Origin: Alcanivorax hongdengensis A-11-3
GTDB lineage: Bacteria; Pseudomonadota; Gammaproteobacteria; Pseudomonadales; Alcanivoracaceae
Reading direction: 5' to 3'
DNA length: 41,024 bases
Assembly: GCF_000300995.1 (NCBI RefSeq)
Contig: NZ_AMRJ01000029.1
Span: 1 to 41,024, forward strand
In this document: in pieces, positions 1 through 8,100 of the stretch
Position numbering within the stretch: the first letter of the stretch is position 1
How the letters are laid out: each line of letters starts with the position of its first letter
Position numbers and translations under genes: made by a program
The notes under the pieces: generated by a model
Told to the model about the DNA's origin: nothing
Databases searched by the model: none
What the model saw: only the letters and a program-made list of their open reading frames with translations

Positions 1-20
1 GGGGTAACCCCCGATAGACC

Positions 21-49
21 GGGACATCCGGGAAGAATTCCGGTACAAT
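21..49 (+). promoter_or_regulatory. possible sigma70 promoter for the aminotransferase gene
   Basis: A -10-like TACAAT (44-49) lies 17 bases after GGGACA (21-26), which matches four of six -35 consensus positions. The resulting leader would carry a small hairpin, CTGCGC (62-67) pairing with GCGCAG (73-78), before the ribosome binding site GAGGAG at 102-107. The rest of the first 110 bases shows nothing else; 1-12 is a short palindrome that may belong to an upstream gene. Inferred from spacing and consensus only. Confidence 0.35.
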
Positions 50-110
50 GCATGCCCCTTTCTGCGCCAAAAGCGCAGCCAATACGACTCTTTAGACGAA
101 TGAGGAGTGC

Positions 111-1301
111 ATGTCCGATATCAGCCTTTCCGACCGCGTACAACGCATCAAGCCGTCTCCTACCCTGGCCATTACCGCCAAGGCCGCAGAACTGCGTGCC
201 CAGGGGAAAGACATTATTGGGCTGGGTGCCGGTGAGCCGGATTTCGATACCCCGGATCATATCAAACAGGCCGCCATCGAGGCGATCAACGCCGGTAAAA
301 CCAAGTACACCCCGGTGGACGGCACTCCTGGTCTGAAGAAAGCCATTATCGACAAATTCAAGCGCGATAACGGCCTGGATTACGAGCCGGGCCAGATCCT
401 GGTCTCCAGCGGCGGCAAACAGAGCTTCTTCAACATGGCCCTGGCCCTGCTGAACGACGGCGACGAAGCCATCATCCCGGCCCCTTACTGGGTGAGCTAC
501 CCGGACATGGTACTGGTTGCCGGCGGCGTGCCGAAAATCATCGAAACCGACGTCAGCAGCCGCTTCAAGATCACCCCGGAGCAGCTGGAAGCGGCAATCA
601 CGCCGAAAACCCGCCTGTTCGTGATCAACAGCCCGTCCAACCCCTCGGGCATGGCCTACTCCATCGAGGAACTGGCCGCCCTGGGCGAAGTGCTCAAGAA
701 GCACCCGGACATCATGATCGCCACCGACGACATGTACGAGCACATCCTGTGGACCGGCAAGCCGTTCGTGAACATCGTCAACGCCTGCCCGGAGCTGTAC
801 GAGCGCACCGTGGTGATGAATGGCGTCTCCAAGGCCTACTCCATGACCGGCTGGCGCATCGGCTACGCCGGCGGCCCGCAGAAGCTGATTGCCGCCATGA
901 AGAAGGTGCAGTCCCAGTCTACCTCCAACCCGGCTTCCATCAGCCAGGCCGCCGCGGAAGCCGCGCTGGCGGGCGATCAGGGCTGCGTGGACGAGATGGT
1001 CAAGCACTTCAAGGAGCGCCACGACTGGCTGACCTCCGCCCTGGACGCCCTGCCCGGCGTGACTTGCGCCAAGGGTGACGGCACCTTCTACGCCTTCCCG
1101 GACTGCTCCGAGGCCATCGGCAAGCTGGACGGCATCGACAACGACACCGATCTGGCCGCCATGCTGCTGGAAGTGGCCGAAGTGGCCGTGGTACCCGGCT
1201 CCGCCTTCGGCGCCCCGGGCTGCATCCGCCTGTCCTTCGCCGTCGGCCTGGACACGCTGAAAGAGGCAGTGAGCCGGATCGAGAAGGCATTGGCTAAATA
1301 A
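111..1301 (+). CDS. aspC: pyridoxal-phosphate aminotransferase, aspartate aminotransferase family
   Basis: Fold-type I aminotransferase of 396 residues, the usual length for class Ib aspartate aminotransferases, which move the amino group of aspartate to 2-oxoglutarate in the cytosol. Visible marks are the N-terminal GLGAGEPDFDTP motif (about residues 37-48), NSPSNPSG around residue 175, and the cofactor-lysine motif SKAYSMTGWRIGY, with Lys241 as the expected Schiff-base lysine. The start at 111 has GAGGAG just upstream (short spacing of about 3 bases). It is followed by tRNA-Asn, an order also found beside the O-antigen locus of Pseudomonas aeruginosa (established knowledge, recalled). Exact substrate preference (aspartate, prephenate or other) cannot be read from the sequence, so the symbol is approximate. 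Confidence 0.9.
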   Translation: MSDISLSDRVQRIKPSPTLAITAKAAELRAQGKDIIGLGAGEPDFDTPDHIKQAAIEAINAGKTKYTPVDGTPGLKKAIIDKFKRDNGLDYEPGQILVSSGGKQSFFNMALALLNDGDEAIIPAPYWVSYPDMVLVAGGVPKIIETDVSSRFKITPEQLEAAITPKTRLFVINSPSNPSGMAYSIEELAALGEVLKKHPDIMIATDDMYEHILWTGKPFVNIVNACPELYERTVVMNGVSKAYSMTGWRIGYAGGPQKLIAAMKKVQSQSTSNPASISQAAAEAALAGDQGCVDEMVKHFKERHDWLTSALDALPGVTCAKGDGTFYAFPDCSEAIGKLDGIDNDTDLAAMLLEVAEVAVVPGSAFGAPGCIRLSFAVGLDTLKEAVSRIEKALAK

Positions 1302-1316
1302 GCAACAAACGAACCC

Positions 1317-1338
1317 CCGGGGTGTTGACGCACCCCGG
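1317..1338 (+). terminator. hairpin after aspC, overlapping the tRNA promoter
   Basis: CCGGGGTG (1317-1324) pairs perfectly with CACCCCGG (1331-1338) around a six-base loop, 16 bases after the aspC stop. There is no T-run after it, so it is at best a weak or factor-assisted terminator. The loop is TTGACG, which is also the -35 hexamer of the tRNA promoter. Confidence 0.45.
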
Positions 1339-1353
1339 TCACCCCCCTAATAT
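1325..1353 (+). promoter_or_regulatory. tRNA-Asn promoter with GC-rich discriminator
   Basis: TTGACG (1325-1330) and TAATAT (1348-1353) are separated by 17 bases. The stretch immediately after the -10 is GCGCCC (1356-1361), the GC-rich discriminator typical of stable-RNA promoters that are shut down by ppGpp in the stringent response (established for Escherichia coli rRNA and tRNA promoters). Transcription would begin near 1360, giving a leader of only about ten bases before the mature tRNA. Confidence 0.7.
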
Positions 1354-1369
1354 ACGCGCCCACAGACAT

Positions 1370-1445
1370 TCCGCCTTAGCTCAGTTGGTAGAGCAAATGA
1401 CTGTTAATCATTGGGTCGCTGGTTCGAGCCCAGCAGGCGGAGCCA
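1370..1445 (+). tRNA. tRNA-Asn (anticodon GTT)
   Basis: A 76-base cloverleaf. The acceptor stem TCCGCCT (1370-1376) pairs with AGGCGGA, the discriminator base is G, and CCA is encoded (1443-1445). The anticodon stem AATGA/TCATT encloses CTGTTAA with GTT at 1403-1405. The D arm AGCTCAGTTGGTAGAGC and T arm CTGG-TTCGAGC-CCAG are intact. The gene has its own promoter and is followed by a terminator hairpin. Its 3' part is duplicated twice immediately downstream. Confidence 0.97.
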
Positions 1446-1450
1446 AATAG

Positions 1451-1484
1451 AAAGGGCCTACCCATCGGGTAGGCCCTTTTTCTT
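1451..1484 (+). terminator. rho-independent terminator of tRNA-Asn
   Basis: AAAGGGCCTACCC (1451-1463) pairs with GGGTAGGCCCTTT around the loop ATC and runs into TTTTTCTTT. It starts six bases after the encoded CCA. Two diverged copies of it follow inside the downstream repeats. Confidence 0.92.
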
Positions 1485-1490
1485 TGCCCC

Positions 1491-1620
1491 AATGATTGGT
1501 CGCCCTGCGGTCGACAGTTAATCATTGGTGAATTCAGCGAATTCACCTAGTTCGAGCCCAGCAGGCGGAGCCAAATAAGAGAAGGGCTTATCCATCGGGT
1601 AAGCCCTTTTTCTTTGCCAC
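1491..1620 (+). repeat. tRNA-Asn-derived tandem repeat, copy 1
   Basis: This 130-base unit is built from pieces of the preceding tRNA gene. AATGATT (1491-1497) and AATCATT (1520-1526) correspond to the anticodon-stem arms and still pair, but the anticodon loop is expanded. A perfect hairpin GGTGAATTC-AGC-GAATTCACC (1527-1547) replaces the variable and T-stem 5' region. Then the tRNA 3' end from the T loop through CCA is identical (1551-1573). A second terminator follows (1582-1610), in which CCTA/TAGG of the first terminator has become CTTA/TAAG, a compensated change. The 5' acceptor strand and D arm are missing, so it cannot be a working tRNA. Confidence 0.85.
1582..1612 (+). terminator. terminator inside tRNA-derived repeat copy 1
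   Basis: AAGGGCTTATCC pairs with GGGTAAGCCCTT around ATC, with one G-T pair, and is followed by a T-run. Paired substitutions relative to the tRNA terminator indicate that the structure, not only the sequence, has been kept. Confidence 0.8.
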
Positions 1621-1742
1621 AATGATTGGTCGCCCTGCGGTCGACGGTTAATCATTGGTGAATTCAGCGAATTCACCTAGTTCGAGCCCAGCAGGCGGAG
1701 CCAAATAGAAAGGGCCTACCCATCGGGCAGGCCCTTTCTATT
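1621..1742 (+). repeat. tRNA-Asn-derived tandem repeat, copy 2
   Basis: Nearly identical to copy 1 over its first 85 bases (one base differs, GACGG for GACAG near 1646). It has the same anticodon-stem arms, the same GAATTC hairpin (1657-1677) and the identical tRNA 3' end (1681-1703). It ends with a third terminator hairpin (about 1709-1737) carrying one A-C mismatch and followed by CTATTCTC. The spacing between tRNA 3' ends is 128 then 130 bases. Confidence 0.85.
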
Positions 1743-1822
1743 CTCAATCGTTGAATGCCCTCCCTGATCATCTCTGAGCCAACCATTACCCCCTCACACC
1801 AAACCGTGAGACCACAACGAAA

Positions 1823-1850
1823 TTGTGGACACCGCAGAGCATGATAGAAT
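1823..1850 (+). promoter_or_regulatory. candidate promoter of the plus-strand glycosyltransferase operon
   Basis: TTGTGG (1823-1828) and TAGAAT (1845-1850) are 16 bases apart. A start point near 1857 would leave about 64 bases of leader before the ATG at 1921 and would exclude the possible GTG start at 1825. The stretch from 1743 to 1822 shows nothing clear besides CTCAC/GTGAG around 1794-1810. Confidence 0.4.
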
Positions 1851-1920
1851 CTGTCAGCTTCACCTCAGAAAGGTCCGATGGAGACTGGGCTTGTCATTAT
1901 CCACAAGAAATGAACTGAAC

Positions 1921-3207
1921 ATGCAGCAGGAACACATCAACATAAGCCCATCCCGCCACAATCGCTGGTACGAGCAAATCCTGCTCAACCCTTTGTTTGG
2001 CCACTTCTGGGCTTTGACGGCCATCATTCTCGGTGCGCAACTGATCAGCTATCAGGCCTGGCCTCAGAATGAAAACCAGAGCATGACCCTCGGACTGTTA
2101 GGGCTATGCTATGTGATCGCTGTTTACCTCGGAAAAAATATTACCAAGTTTGCAGGCGGCAAGGCCCTGACTTACATCCTGGCAACCACCCTGATTTCTG
2201 TTGCCGTAGTGCTGACACTCGTACTTTTTATGCGGTTAAGCTATGCCCGAACCTCATTGTTTGCCGGTGTATCGATACTGCTGGCCACGCAAACATTAGC
2301 TCTTTTCATCAACAGGCGTTTTCGCAACCTCAAACTGGCATGCATTCCCACAGACGGTATTGAAGAGATCATGCCCAACAGCTCCAAAAATCTCGAGTGC
2401 AGAATGCTAACCAGCCCCGACCTGGGCGCAACCCGCTATGACGGCATAGTAGTCGATATGGATGCCAAGCTTGATGATCAATGGATCCGGTTTATCAGTC
2501 ACTGCAACATTGCCGGACTGCCGGTTTTTAATGCCCGGAAAGTGACAGAATCTATCCATGGAAAAGTAAACCTGGCTACCCTTCAGAGCACCGACCTTGC
2601 AAATCTCCAACCCCAACCGGTTTATCTGGCAGCAAAGCGTGCATTTGATATTGTGATGACGCTTGCGGCCGCTCCGCTGCTTATCTTGATCTGCCTGGTA
2701 GTTGCCCTTCTGATCAAACTTGATTCCCCTGGCTCTGTCATCTTTGTCCAGCATCGAATCGGCAAAGGAAACCAGGTTTTCCGCATGTACAAGTTTCGAT
2801 CAATGCGGCCCCAGAGTGAAAACGAAACATCGCCGCAGTTTGCTGATAAAGATGCCCACCGCATCACTCGCCTGGGCTCCTTTATCCGCAAATTCAGGGT
2901 TGACGAATTACCGCAATTTTTCAATATATTGAAAGGTGACATGAGTCTTATTGGTCCGCGTCCTGAACAACCTGAATTCGTAGAGCAATTTGAAGATGAA
3001 GTCCCCTATTACAGCTATCGCCATATTATTCGCCCCGGAATCACTGGCTGGGCGCAAGTAAACCATGGATATGCAACCAACACGGAAAGCACCCGGGAGA
3101 AAGTAGAGCATGACTTTTACTACATTAAGCACATTTCTCCTGCGCTGGATTTCCTGATTGTCATGCGAACCTTGAAAACCATGGCTACGGGCTTTGGTGC
3201 ATTATGA
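1921..3207 (+). CDS. polytopic polyprenyl-phosphate sugar-1-phosphate transferase (WbaP/WcaJ family)
   Basis: Starts polysaccharide assembly by moving a sugar-1-phosphate from a UDP-sugar to undecaprenyl phosphate at the inner membrane. From the ATG at 1921 the protein has 428 residues: four hydrophobic segments in the first 150, a soluble central part, then a reentrant hydrophobic stretch (AAAPLLILICLVVALLIK) and the C-terminal catalytic domain with KFRSMRP, VDELPQFFNILKGDMS, GPRP and RPGITGWAQV. These are family hallmarks. The frame is open back to a GTG at 1825, but that overlaps the likely promoter; a TTG at about 1891 behind GGAG is another possibility. First gene of a tightly packed operon of glycosyltransferases. 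The sugar transferred cannot be read from the sequence. Confidence 0.88.
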   Translation: MQQEHINISPSRHNRWYEQILLNPLFGHFWALTAIILGAQLISYQAWPQNENQSMTLGLLGLCYVIAVYLGKNITKFAGGKALTYILATTLISVAVVLTLVLFMRLSYARTSLFAGVSILLATQTLALFINRRFRNLKLACIPTDGIEEIMPNSSKNLECRMLTSPDLGATRYDGIVVDMDAKLDDQWIRFISHCNIAGLPVFNARKVTESIHGKVNLATLQSTDLANLQPQPVYLAAKRAFDIVMTLAAAPLLILICLVVALLIKLDSPGSVIFVQHRIGKGNQVFRMYKFRSMRPQSENETSPQFADKDAHRITRLGSFIRKFRVDELPQFFNILKGDMSLIGPRPEQPEFVEQFEDEVPYYSYRHIIRPGITGWAQVNHGYATNTESTREKVEHDFYYIKHISPALDFLIVMRTLKTMATGFGAL

Positions 3208-4103
3208 AAGGCGCAGAACCCTCACTCTCTCCGTCCGTTAGTGTCTATATTCCCACGTACAACCGCCCCGCCATGCTGAAGCGAGCCGTACTATCCGTGC
3301 TTGCACAAACTCATAATAATATTGAAATCCTTGTTGTTGATGACGGCTCAAGCATCGAAAACCAGGGAGAAATCAAAAAACTAGCGGAGCAACTGGGGTT
3401 TTCCGTTATCACTAACGAAAACAGTAAGGGCGCATGCGGAGCGAGGAACACCGCGATCAAATATGCCAGGGGTGATTATATTACCGGGCTCGACGACGAC
3501 GATGAATTTCAACCGGAAAGAATCGCTGAACTCATTGAACGTTTTCAGCCTGCTCAATACTCATGTATTGCCACCACATCATCGGTGATTACCTGCACTG
3601 GCAAGATCATCAGAAATGCAGACTCCGGAGAAATCAGTCTCGACTCGTTACTGCATTACAACAAGATTGGCAATCAGGTCTTTACCCTCACCGAGCGATT
3701 GCGGGGAATCAACGGGTTCGACGAAGCAATGCCCGCCTTCCAGGACTATGACACCTGGGTAAGACTGGTGCATAAATATGGTCCGGCCCTGAAAATCAAA
3801 TCCCCAAGCTACATTACCCATACCGAGCACGAACAAAGAATATCCAGCTCCAGCACCAAAAGAGTTCAGGCAGCAGAGCGTTTTCTTGGCAAACACAAGC
3901 ACCTGATGTCGAAACAGCACCTCAAATCATTTCAACTGATAATGATGAAGCTTAGCGGAGAGAAACCTTCAGCCACCTCCCTATTAAGGGTGGTTTCCCG
4001 TGAAAACTGGAAATCCGCACTGACTTTTTATATGGACAGCTATTTCCAGAGGCCGGCAAATGTCCTGAGAGCCATCCTAAGCAGAGTGAGTGGCAGACTA
4101 TGA
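3204..4103 (+). CDS. family 2 glycosyltransferase
   Basis: A 299-residue GT-A fold enzyme expected to add one sugar to the lipid-linked repeat unit on the cytoplasmic face. The N-terminus has SVYIPTYNRPAMLKRAV and ILVVDDGSS (nucleotide binding), then GARNTAIKYARGDYI and the metal-binding LDDDDEF near residue 98. An aspartate-rich acceptor region follows (FQDYDTWVRL). Its ATG overlaps the stop of the preceding gene in ATGA, which implies translational coupling. No membrane anchor is obvious. Donor and acceptor are unknown. Confidence 0.88.
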   Translation: MKGAEPSLSPSVSVYIPTYNRPAMLKRAVLSVLAQTHNNIEILVVDDGSSIENQGEIKKLAEQLGFSVITNENSKGACGARNTAIKYARGDYITGLDDDDEFQPERIAELIERFQPAQYSCIATTSSVITCTGKIIRNADSGEISLDSLLHYNKIGNQVFTLTERLRGINGFDEAMPAFQDYDTWVRLVHKYGPALKIKSPSYITHTEHEQRISSSSTKRVQAAERFLGKHKHLMSKQHLKSFQLIMMKLSGEKPSATSLLRVVSRENWKSALTFYMDSYFQRPANVLRAILSRVSGRL

Positions 4104-4924
4104 AGCCAACAATCACTCTCGCTGTTAGCACTATAGGCGACAAGATAGACACAGCCCTCGAGCTGCTAGAGCCATTTCGTGACGAAGAAGGCCTGGAGCT
4201 TATTGTGCTTGCTCAAAAATCACCCAACCGACTAAAAACTCAAATAGATACTATCAAGTCGGAAAAAAATATCAGGCTGATCCCACTTGACTCCGTCGGC
4301 TTGAGCAAAAGCCGCAATGCGGCAATAAAGGCAGCAACCGGTGATTATATCTGGATTCTTGACGACGATGTCTCTATCGAAAAACATCATATCCAGATCA
4401 TCAAGGATGCATTACACGACAAGCCTGACCATATTCATATCGGCCAGATTGAATGCTCTGACTGCAAAGGTTTCTACAAAGACTACTCCAGGTCCCGCAA
4501 AGGCAGACTCGGCTTACTCCGAATCAGCTCCATTGAGATACTCGCTCCGACGAGAAAAATCCGCGAGTACGGAGTTGTGTTCAATGAAAGTATTGGGTTA
4601 GGCACATCGCTGCCCTCTGGAGAAGAAAACGTATTTCTGCTTGATTGTCTTAATGCCGGGATTCCTTTCAATTTCATCAATAAAACCATTATCGGTCACC
4701 CCTGCAACATCGAAGAACGGCAACCCCGGCATGCATGGAAAAACCCTGCCCAACTTCAGTCAAAAGGCAACATCGCGAGGCATGTTGGAGGTTTCAGCGG
4801 TCTCGCCCTGCTAGCGCTCTGGGGCTCGAGAGCCTTGATTTATACCAAATCAATCAAAGCCATTTACTCGATATTGAAAGGCTATACATCACCACCTTCA
4901 AGAGTGTCACAGGACAGCCCGTGA
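4100..4924 (+). CDS. family 2-like glycosyltransferase
   Basis: A protein of 274 residues with a weaker GT2 signature than its neighbours. It starts ITLAVSTIGDKIDTALELL rather than with the usual IPTYN, but keeps LSKSRNAAIKAATGDYIWILDDDVSIEK, the GT-A nucleotide- and metal-binding region, at about residues 73-100. PSGEENVFLLDCL around residue 171 may be the acceptor or base motif. It overlaps the genes on both sides by four bases (ATGA at 4100, GTGA at 4921). Function is inferred from the DDD motif and the operon; the substrate is unknown. Confidence 0.75.
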   Translation: MKPTITLAVSTIGDKIDTALELLEPFRDEEGLELIVLAQKSPNRLKTQIDTIKSEKNIRLIPLDSVGLSKSRNAAIKAATGDYIWILDDDVSIEKHHIQIIKDALHDKPDHIHIGQIECSDCKGFYKDYSRSRKGRLGLLRISSIEILAPTRKIREYGVVFNESIGLGTSLPSGEENVFLLDCLNAGIPFNFINKTIIGHPCNIEERQPRHAWKNPAQLQSKGNIARHVGGFSGLALLALWGSRALIYTKSIKAIYSILKGYTSPPSRVSQDSP

Positions 4925-5727
4925 AGATCTCGCCTACCGTAAGTATCATTACTCCCTGCTTCAACGCAGAAAAGACACTGGAAAATACAGTAGCTTCAGT
5001 TCTGGCTCAAAGCTACCTGGAGTGGGAACTCATACTCATTGACGACCATTCAACCGACACCACCTATACTCAAGCAATGCGTTATGCAGAGGCAGACCCT
5101 CGCATTAAGGCCGTCCGCATGGAAACCAATGGCGGAGCAGCTAAAGCACGAAACCGTGGCATCGAAATGGCTCAAGGGCGATATATCGCTTTCATAGATG
5201 CGGATGATCTATGGCACACAGATAAGTTGAAAACCCAAATTGCGCTAATGGAAGCCAACAACTGGGCATTGAGCTTCACAAGTTACAAGAGAATTGATGG
5301 TGTCGGAAAACCATTAAGCAATGTAGGCGTACCTCACAAGGCAACGTATAAAAAGTTGCTAAAAACCAACTACATTGGCTGCTCCACTGCAATCTATGAC
5401 AGTAAGATTGTTGGAAAAGTGTTAATGCCTGATATCAGAAAAAGGCAAGATTTTGCACTTTGGCTAAAACTGTTAAAAATATGTGAATTTGCTCATGGCA
5501 TAAGGGAACCTCTCACCACATATCGAGTCCATAAGAACTCGCTTTCTTCTAACAAAGCGAACAGTGCTCGCTACAACTGGCATATATACCGAAATATTGA
5601 AAAGTTAGGTCTCCTGAGAAGCTGCTATTACTTTGCTCATTATGCCACGAGAGGATTCCTCAGAAGCAAAATGCCAAATATTGCATTGCTGCTAGGTTTT
5701 CTTCATCGAAGCTCACATCAGGGGTAA
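4921..5727 (+). CDS. family 2 glycosyltransferase (TuaG-like)
   Basis: I place the start at the GTG at 4921, which overlaps the previous stop as GTGA and has AGGA about seven bases upstream, giving 268 residues. A longer frame opens at 4735, but its extra 62 residues overlap the upstream gene and look unlike the family. The protein begins with PTVSIITPCFNAEKTLENTV, then LILIDDHSTD, GGAAKARNRGIEMAQGRYIAFIDADDLW (DXD), and RQDFALWLKLL, typical of short bacterial GT2 enzymes of cell-surface polymers. It presumably elongates the lipid-linked repeat unit. Specificity is unknown. Confidence 0.85.
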   Translation: MKISPTVSIITPCFNAEKTLENTVASVLAQSYLEWELILIDDHSTDTTYTQAMRYAEADPRIKAVRMETNGGAAKARNRGIEMAQGRYIAFIDADDLWHTDKLKTQIALMEANNWALSFTSYKRIDGVGKPLSNVGVPHKATYKKLLKTNYIGCSTAIYDSKIVGKVLMPDIRKRQDFALWLKLLKICEFAHGIREPLTTYRVHKNSLSSNKANSARYNWHIYRNIEKLGLLRSCYYFAHYATRGFLRSKMPNIALLLGFLHRSSHQG

Positions 5728-5756
5728 CCCCTTTCCTCCAACAGAAGTGGAGCCAA

Positions 5757-6716
5757 ATGCAATCGAACCAAACCACCATCTCCGTCATTATTCCTGCGTA
5801 CAACGTTGAAAACTACATCGCCGAATCTCTTAAATCTCTGGTAAACCAAACCGTTTACCCTGATGAAGTGATCATTATTGACGATGGCAGCACTGACTCG
5901 ACACTGAAAATTGTCGAGTCATTCGAATTTCCATTCAAATCCACTGTTATTTCCACGGAAAACAGGGGCCAAGGCCAGGCACGCAACCTTGGAATGGAGA
6001 AGTCCGAATCAGACTATCTGTATTTTTTTGATTCCGATGACATCCTGGACTCAAGATTTATTGAATTTGCCAAGGAGAAATCCTCACGCTCCCCTTCGCC
6101 GGACCTCCTCCTTTTTTCGGGAGAGGTATTTCACGATGGTGAAGACCTTATGGGAACACGAATTTCAAGCTATAAAAGGGGGTTTTCCGGTGACGGACTC
6201 AGTGCCGAACAAACTCTTTCAGCATTTCTGAATGAGGGCAGATGGGATGTGGGGGCAAGCCTGTATATGGTGAAGCGGGAGTTAATGACGAAGAACGGCC
6301 TTTCCTTTCATTCTTGGCACCATGAAGACACCCAGATTTTCTATCAACTACTTTCACTGGCAAGTCGGGTCACGGTAAGCAATGAGGTATTCTTCTATCG
6401 AAGAATAAGAAGAAACTCCATCATGACGATGGGTTTTAATAAAAAACACGCAATCGGGTCAAAACTACTCATTGAATCTCTGATCGAAATTGCAAATGCA
6501 CGAAACAGCACCAACTGGAAAGATTTCATTACACGATCGATGAAGCTTTCTATTGAGCCCTATATCAGGTCTTGCCGATATTCAGGAACAAAAATCGACC
6601 TCAGCATTATTATGAAAATGCTATCCCAAGCCAAAAGTCCCAAGCTTTATTTATGGACGACTCTTATTTTAATTAACAAAGATGCCATCAATATCATCAG
6701 AAAAATAAAAAAATAG
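5757..6716 (+). CDS. family 2 glycosyltransferase
   Basis: A 319-residue GT2 enzyme with TISVIIPAYNVENYIAESL, VIIIDDGSTDSTL, GQGQARNLGMEKSESDYLYFFDSDDILD (DSDD metal site) and HEDTQIFYQLL downstream. The start is supported by GGAG about seven bases upstream, in a 29-base gap after the previous gene. Last gene of the plus-strand operon. It ends only nine bases from the convergent flippase gene, with no terminator visible between them. The gene is AT-richer than aspC, as is common for O-unit glycosyltransferases. Its place in the assembly order is unknown. Confidence 0.87.
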   Translation: MQSNQTTISVIIPAYNVENYIAESLKSLVNQTVYPDEVIIIDDGSTDSTLKIVESFEFPFKSTVISTENRGQGQARNLGMEKSESDYLYFFDSDDILDSRFIEFAKEKSSRSPSPDLLLFSGEVFHDGEDLMGTRISSYKRGFSGDGLSAEQTLSAFLNEGRWDVGASLYMVKRELMTKNGLSFHSWHHEDTQIFYQLLSLASRVTVSNEVFFYRRIRRNSIMTMGFNKKHAIGSKLLIESLIEIANARNSTNWKDFITRSMKLSIEPYIRSCRYSGTKIDLSIIMKMLSQAKSPKLYLWTTLILINKDAINIIRKIKK

Positions 6717-6725
6717 TAGCCCGAA

Positions 6726-8027
6726 TTACATTCTTCCGAAAACCCAGGATTTAACACCGAGATATTTATAAAGCAGGTAGAAAAGCAAAACATTCCAGAC
6801 AAGCAGGCCTACGGAAACGCCAATTGCTGCACCAACTGAACCATAAGACGGTATCAGGGCAATACAAAGAAGGATGTTGATCAACAATGAAGCAGCTTGC
6901 CCTATAAGCGTTATTTTTTCATGGCCAGTCATAGAGAGGAAAAGACCGACCTGGCCAAAGAAAACATTAAATAGCTGACCGATCGTCAATATCACCAGTG
7001 GTGCATAGGAAATGGCGCCATATTCAAGACCAAAAACCAGGTTGACCAGCTCTTCGCCATAGAAGATAAACGCCAACGCGCAAGGAAATGACAACAGCAA
7101 TGCGCCCTGGGAAGATCTCGTTGCCAAGCGCTGCAGCGAGGCTTTATCTGAATTACTCCAGGCCGCAACCACATAAGGTGCCATGACCAAGCCGATCAGA
7201 ACCAGTGGTAAATTAACGAGCTGAGCGCCCTTATCCGCCACTCTCATCGCTGCCACCGACTCGTTCTCTCCCATCACCCCCAGCAGGACAATACCGACAT
7301 TAGAGTTGAGCACACTGACAATGTTTATAAGTGAAAATGGCACAAGTGCCGCCAACCATTGTTTCCGCTTGAAAAAGGCGTGAACGCCGCCAAGAACGGA
7401 AGGCTGCTTCCTTTTCAGGATTGCTGTTGAAAACAGAAATATGATCAGAAGCGCTGCAGCTTGAGAAAGCATGACATGCTCTTTCTCAAGCGCTCCTGCA
7501 AATAGCAGGATTGTCACCCCCATTAATACAATCAGAGGCTGTAGAACCTGGCTTGGCAGGATCGCCCAGAACGGTTCCTTCAACCCTCTGAACGCCCCGT
7601 CCCTCACGGCATTCAGCCCAACCAGTGGCACCAAAAGAATCACATAGGGAAGTAAACCCCACTTTTCTTCAGAAGGAATCCACCCCGCCATGGCAAGGCA
7701 TAGGTAAACAACAACCAGTACAGTTGAAACGAGAATGACCCACTGATATGCGGATAACATTACTCCTTTGTACAAAGGCCAATTTCCAACGTGCTTATTG
7801 GCTGCCACCTCCCGGGTAAGCAGCGCGGTGACCCCGCCGGACACCGGTAAGGCCAACAGAGGCACCAGAGCCATTGCAAAGGAGTATTGCCCAAAATCGT
7901 TGGCCCCCAAAAGCCGGGCAAGAATCACGCTAATGGCAAGGGCCAACGGAATCGAAAGCGCCTTAACAAGCCCGACCTCTAACAATTTCTTGATAAAAGG
8001 GCGTTTAAGAATTTTCTGTACGTCCAA
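6726..8027 (-). CDS. oligosaccharide flippase (Wzx-type, MOP superfamily)
   Basis: A 433-residue integral membrane protein with about twelve hydrophobic segments and the amino-terminal pattern of polysaccharide biosynthesis flippases (KKLLEVGLVKALSIPLALAISVILARLLGANDFGQYSFAMAL). Such proteins turn undecaprenyl-diphosphate-linked repeat units from the cytoplasmic to the periplasmic face. It reads from a TTG start (8027) preceded by AGAGG. It lies 73 bases downstream of galE on the same strand and converges on the plus-strand glycosyltransferase operon, so it probably serves that repeat unit. No symbol beyond wzx type is justified. Confidence 0.85.
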   Translation of the reverse strand: MDVQKILKRPFIKKLLEVGLVKALSIPLALAISVILARLLGANDFGQYSFAMALVPLLALPVSGGVTALLTREVAANKHVGNWPLYKGVMLSAYQWVILVSTVLVVVYLCLAMAGWIPSEEKWGLLPYVILLVPLVGLNAVRDGAFRGLKEPFWAILPSQVLQPLIVLMGVTILLFAGALEKEHVMLSQAAALLIIFLFSTAILKRKQPSVLGGVHAFFKRKQWLAALVPFSLINIVSVLNSNVGIVLLGVMGENESVAAMRVADKGAQLVNLPLVLIGLVMAPYVVAAWSNSDKASLQRLATRSSQGALLLSFPCALAFIFYGEELVNLVFGLEYGAISYAPLVILTIGQLFNVFFGQVGLFLSMTGHEKITLIGQAASLLINILLCIALIPSYGSVGAAIGVSVGLLVWNVLLFYLLYKYLGVKSWVFGRM

Positions 8028-8100
8028 GAGCGCCTCTTCCGGTATTCAGACTACTAGGCACAACAACGCCATCACCGTTTTCTGGGGAAAGCCGCCAGTA

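Noticed and set aside
1550..1703. Two further tRNA genes
   Set aside because: The copies lack the 5' acceptor strand and D arm, and the T stem cannot pair, so they are fragments and not tRNAs.
4735..4920. Upstream extension of the third glycosyltransferase
   Set aside because: It overlaps the preceding gene by 190 bases and adds non-family sequence; the GTGA overlap at 4921 fits the pattern of the operon.
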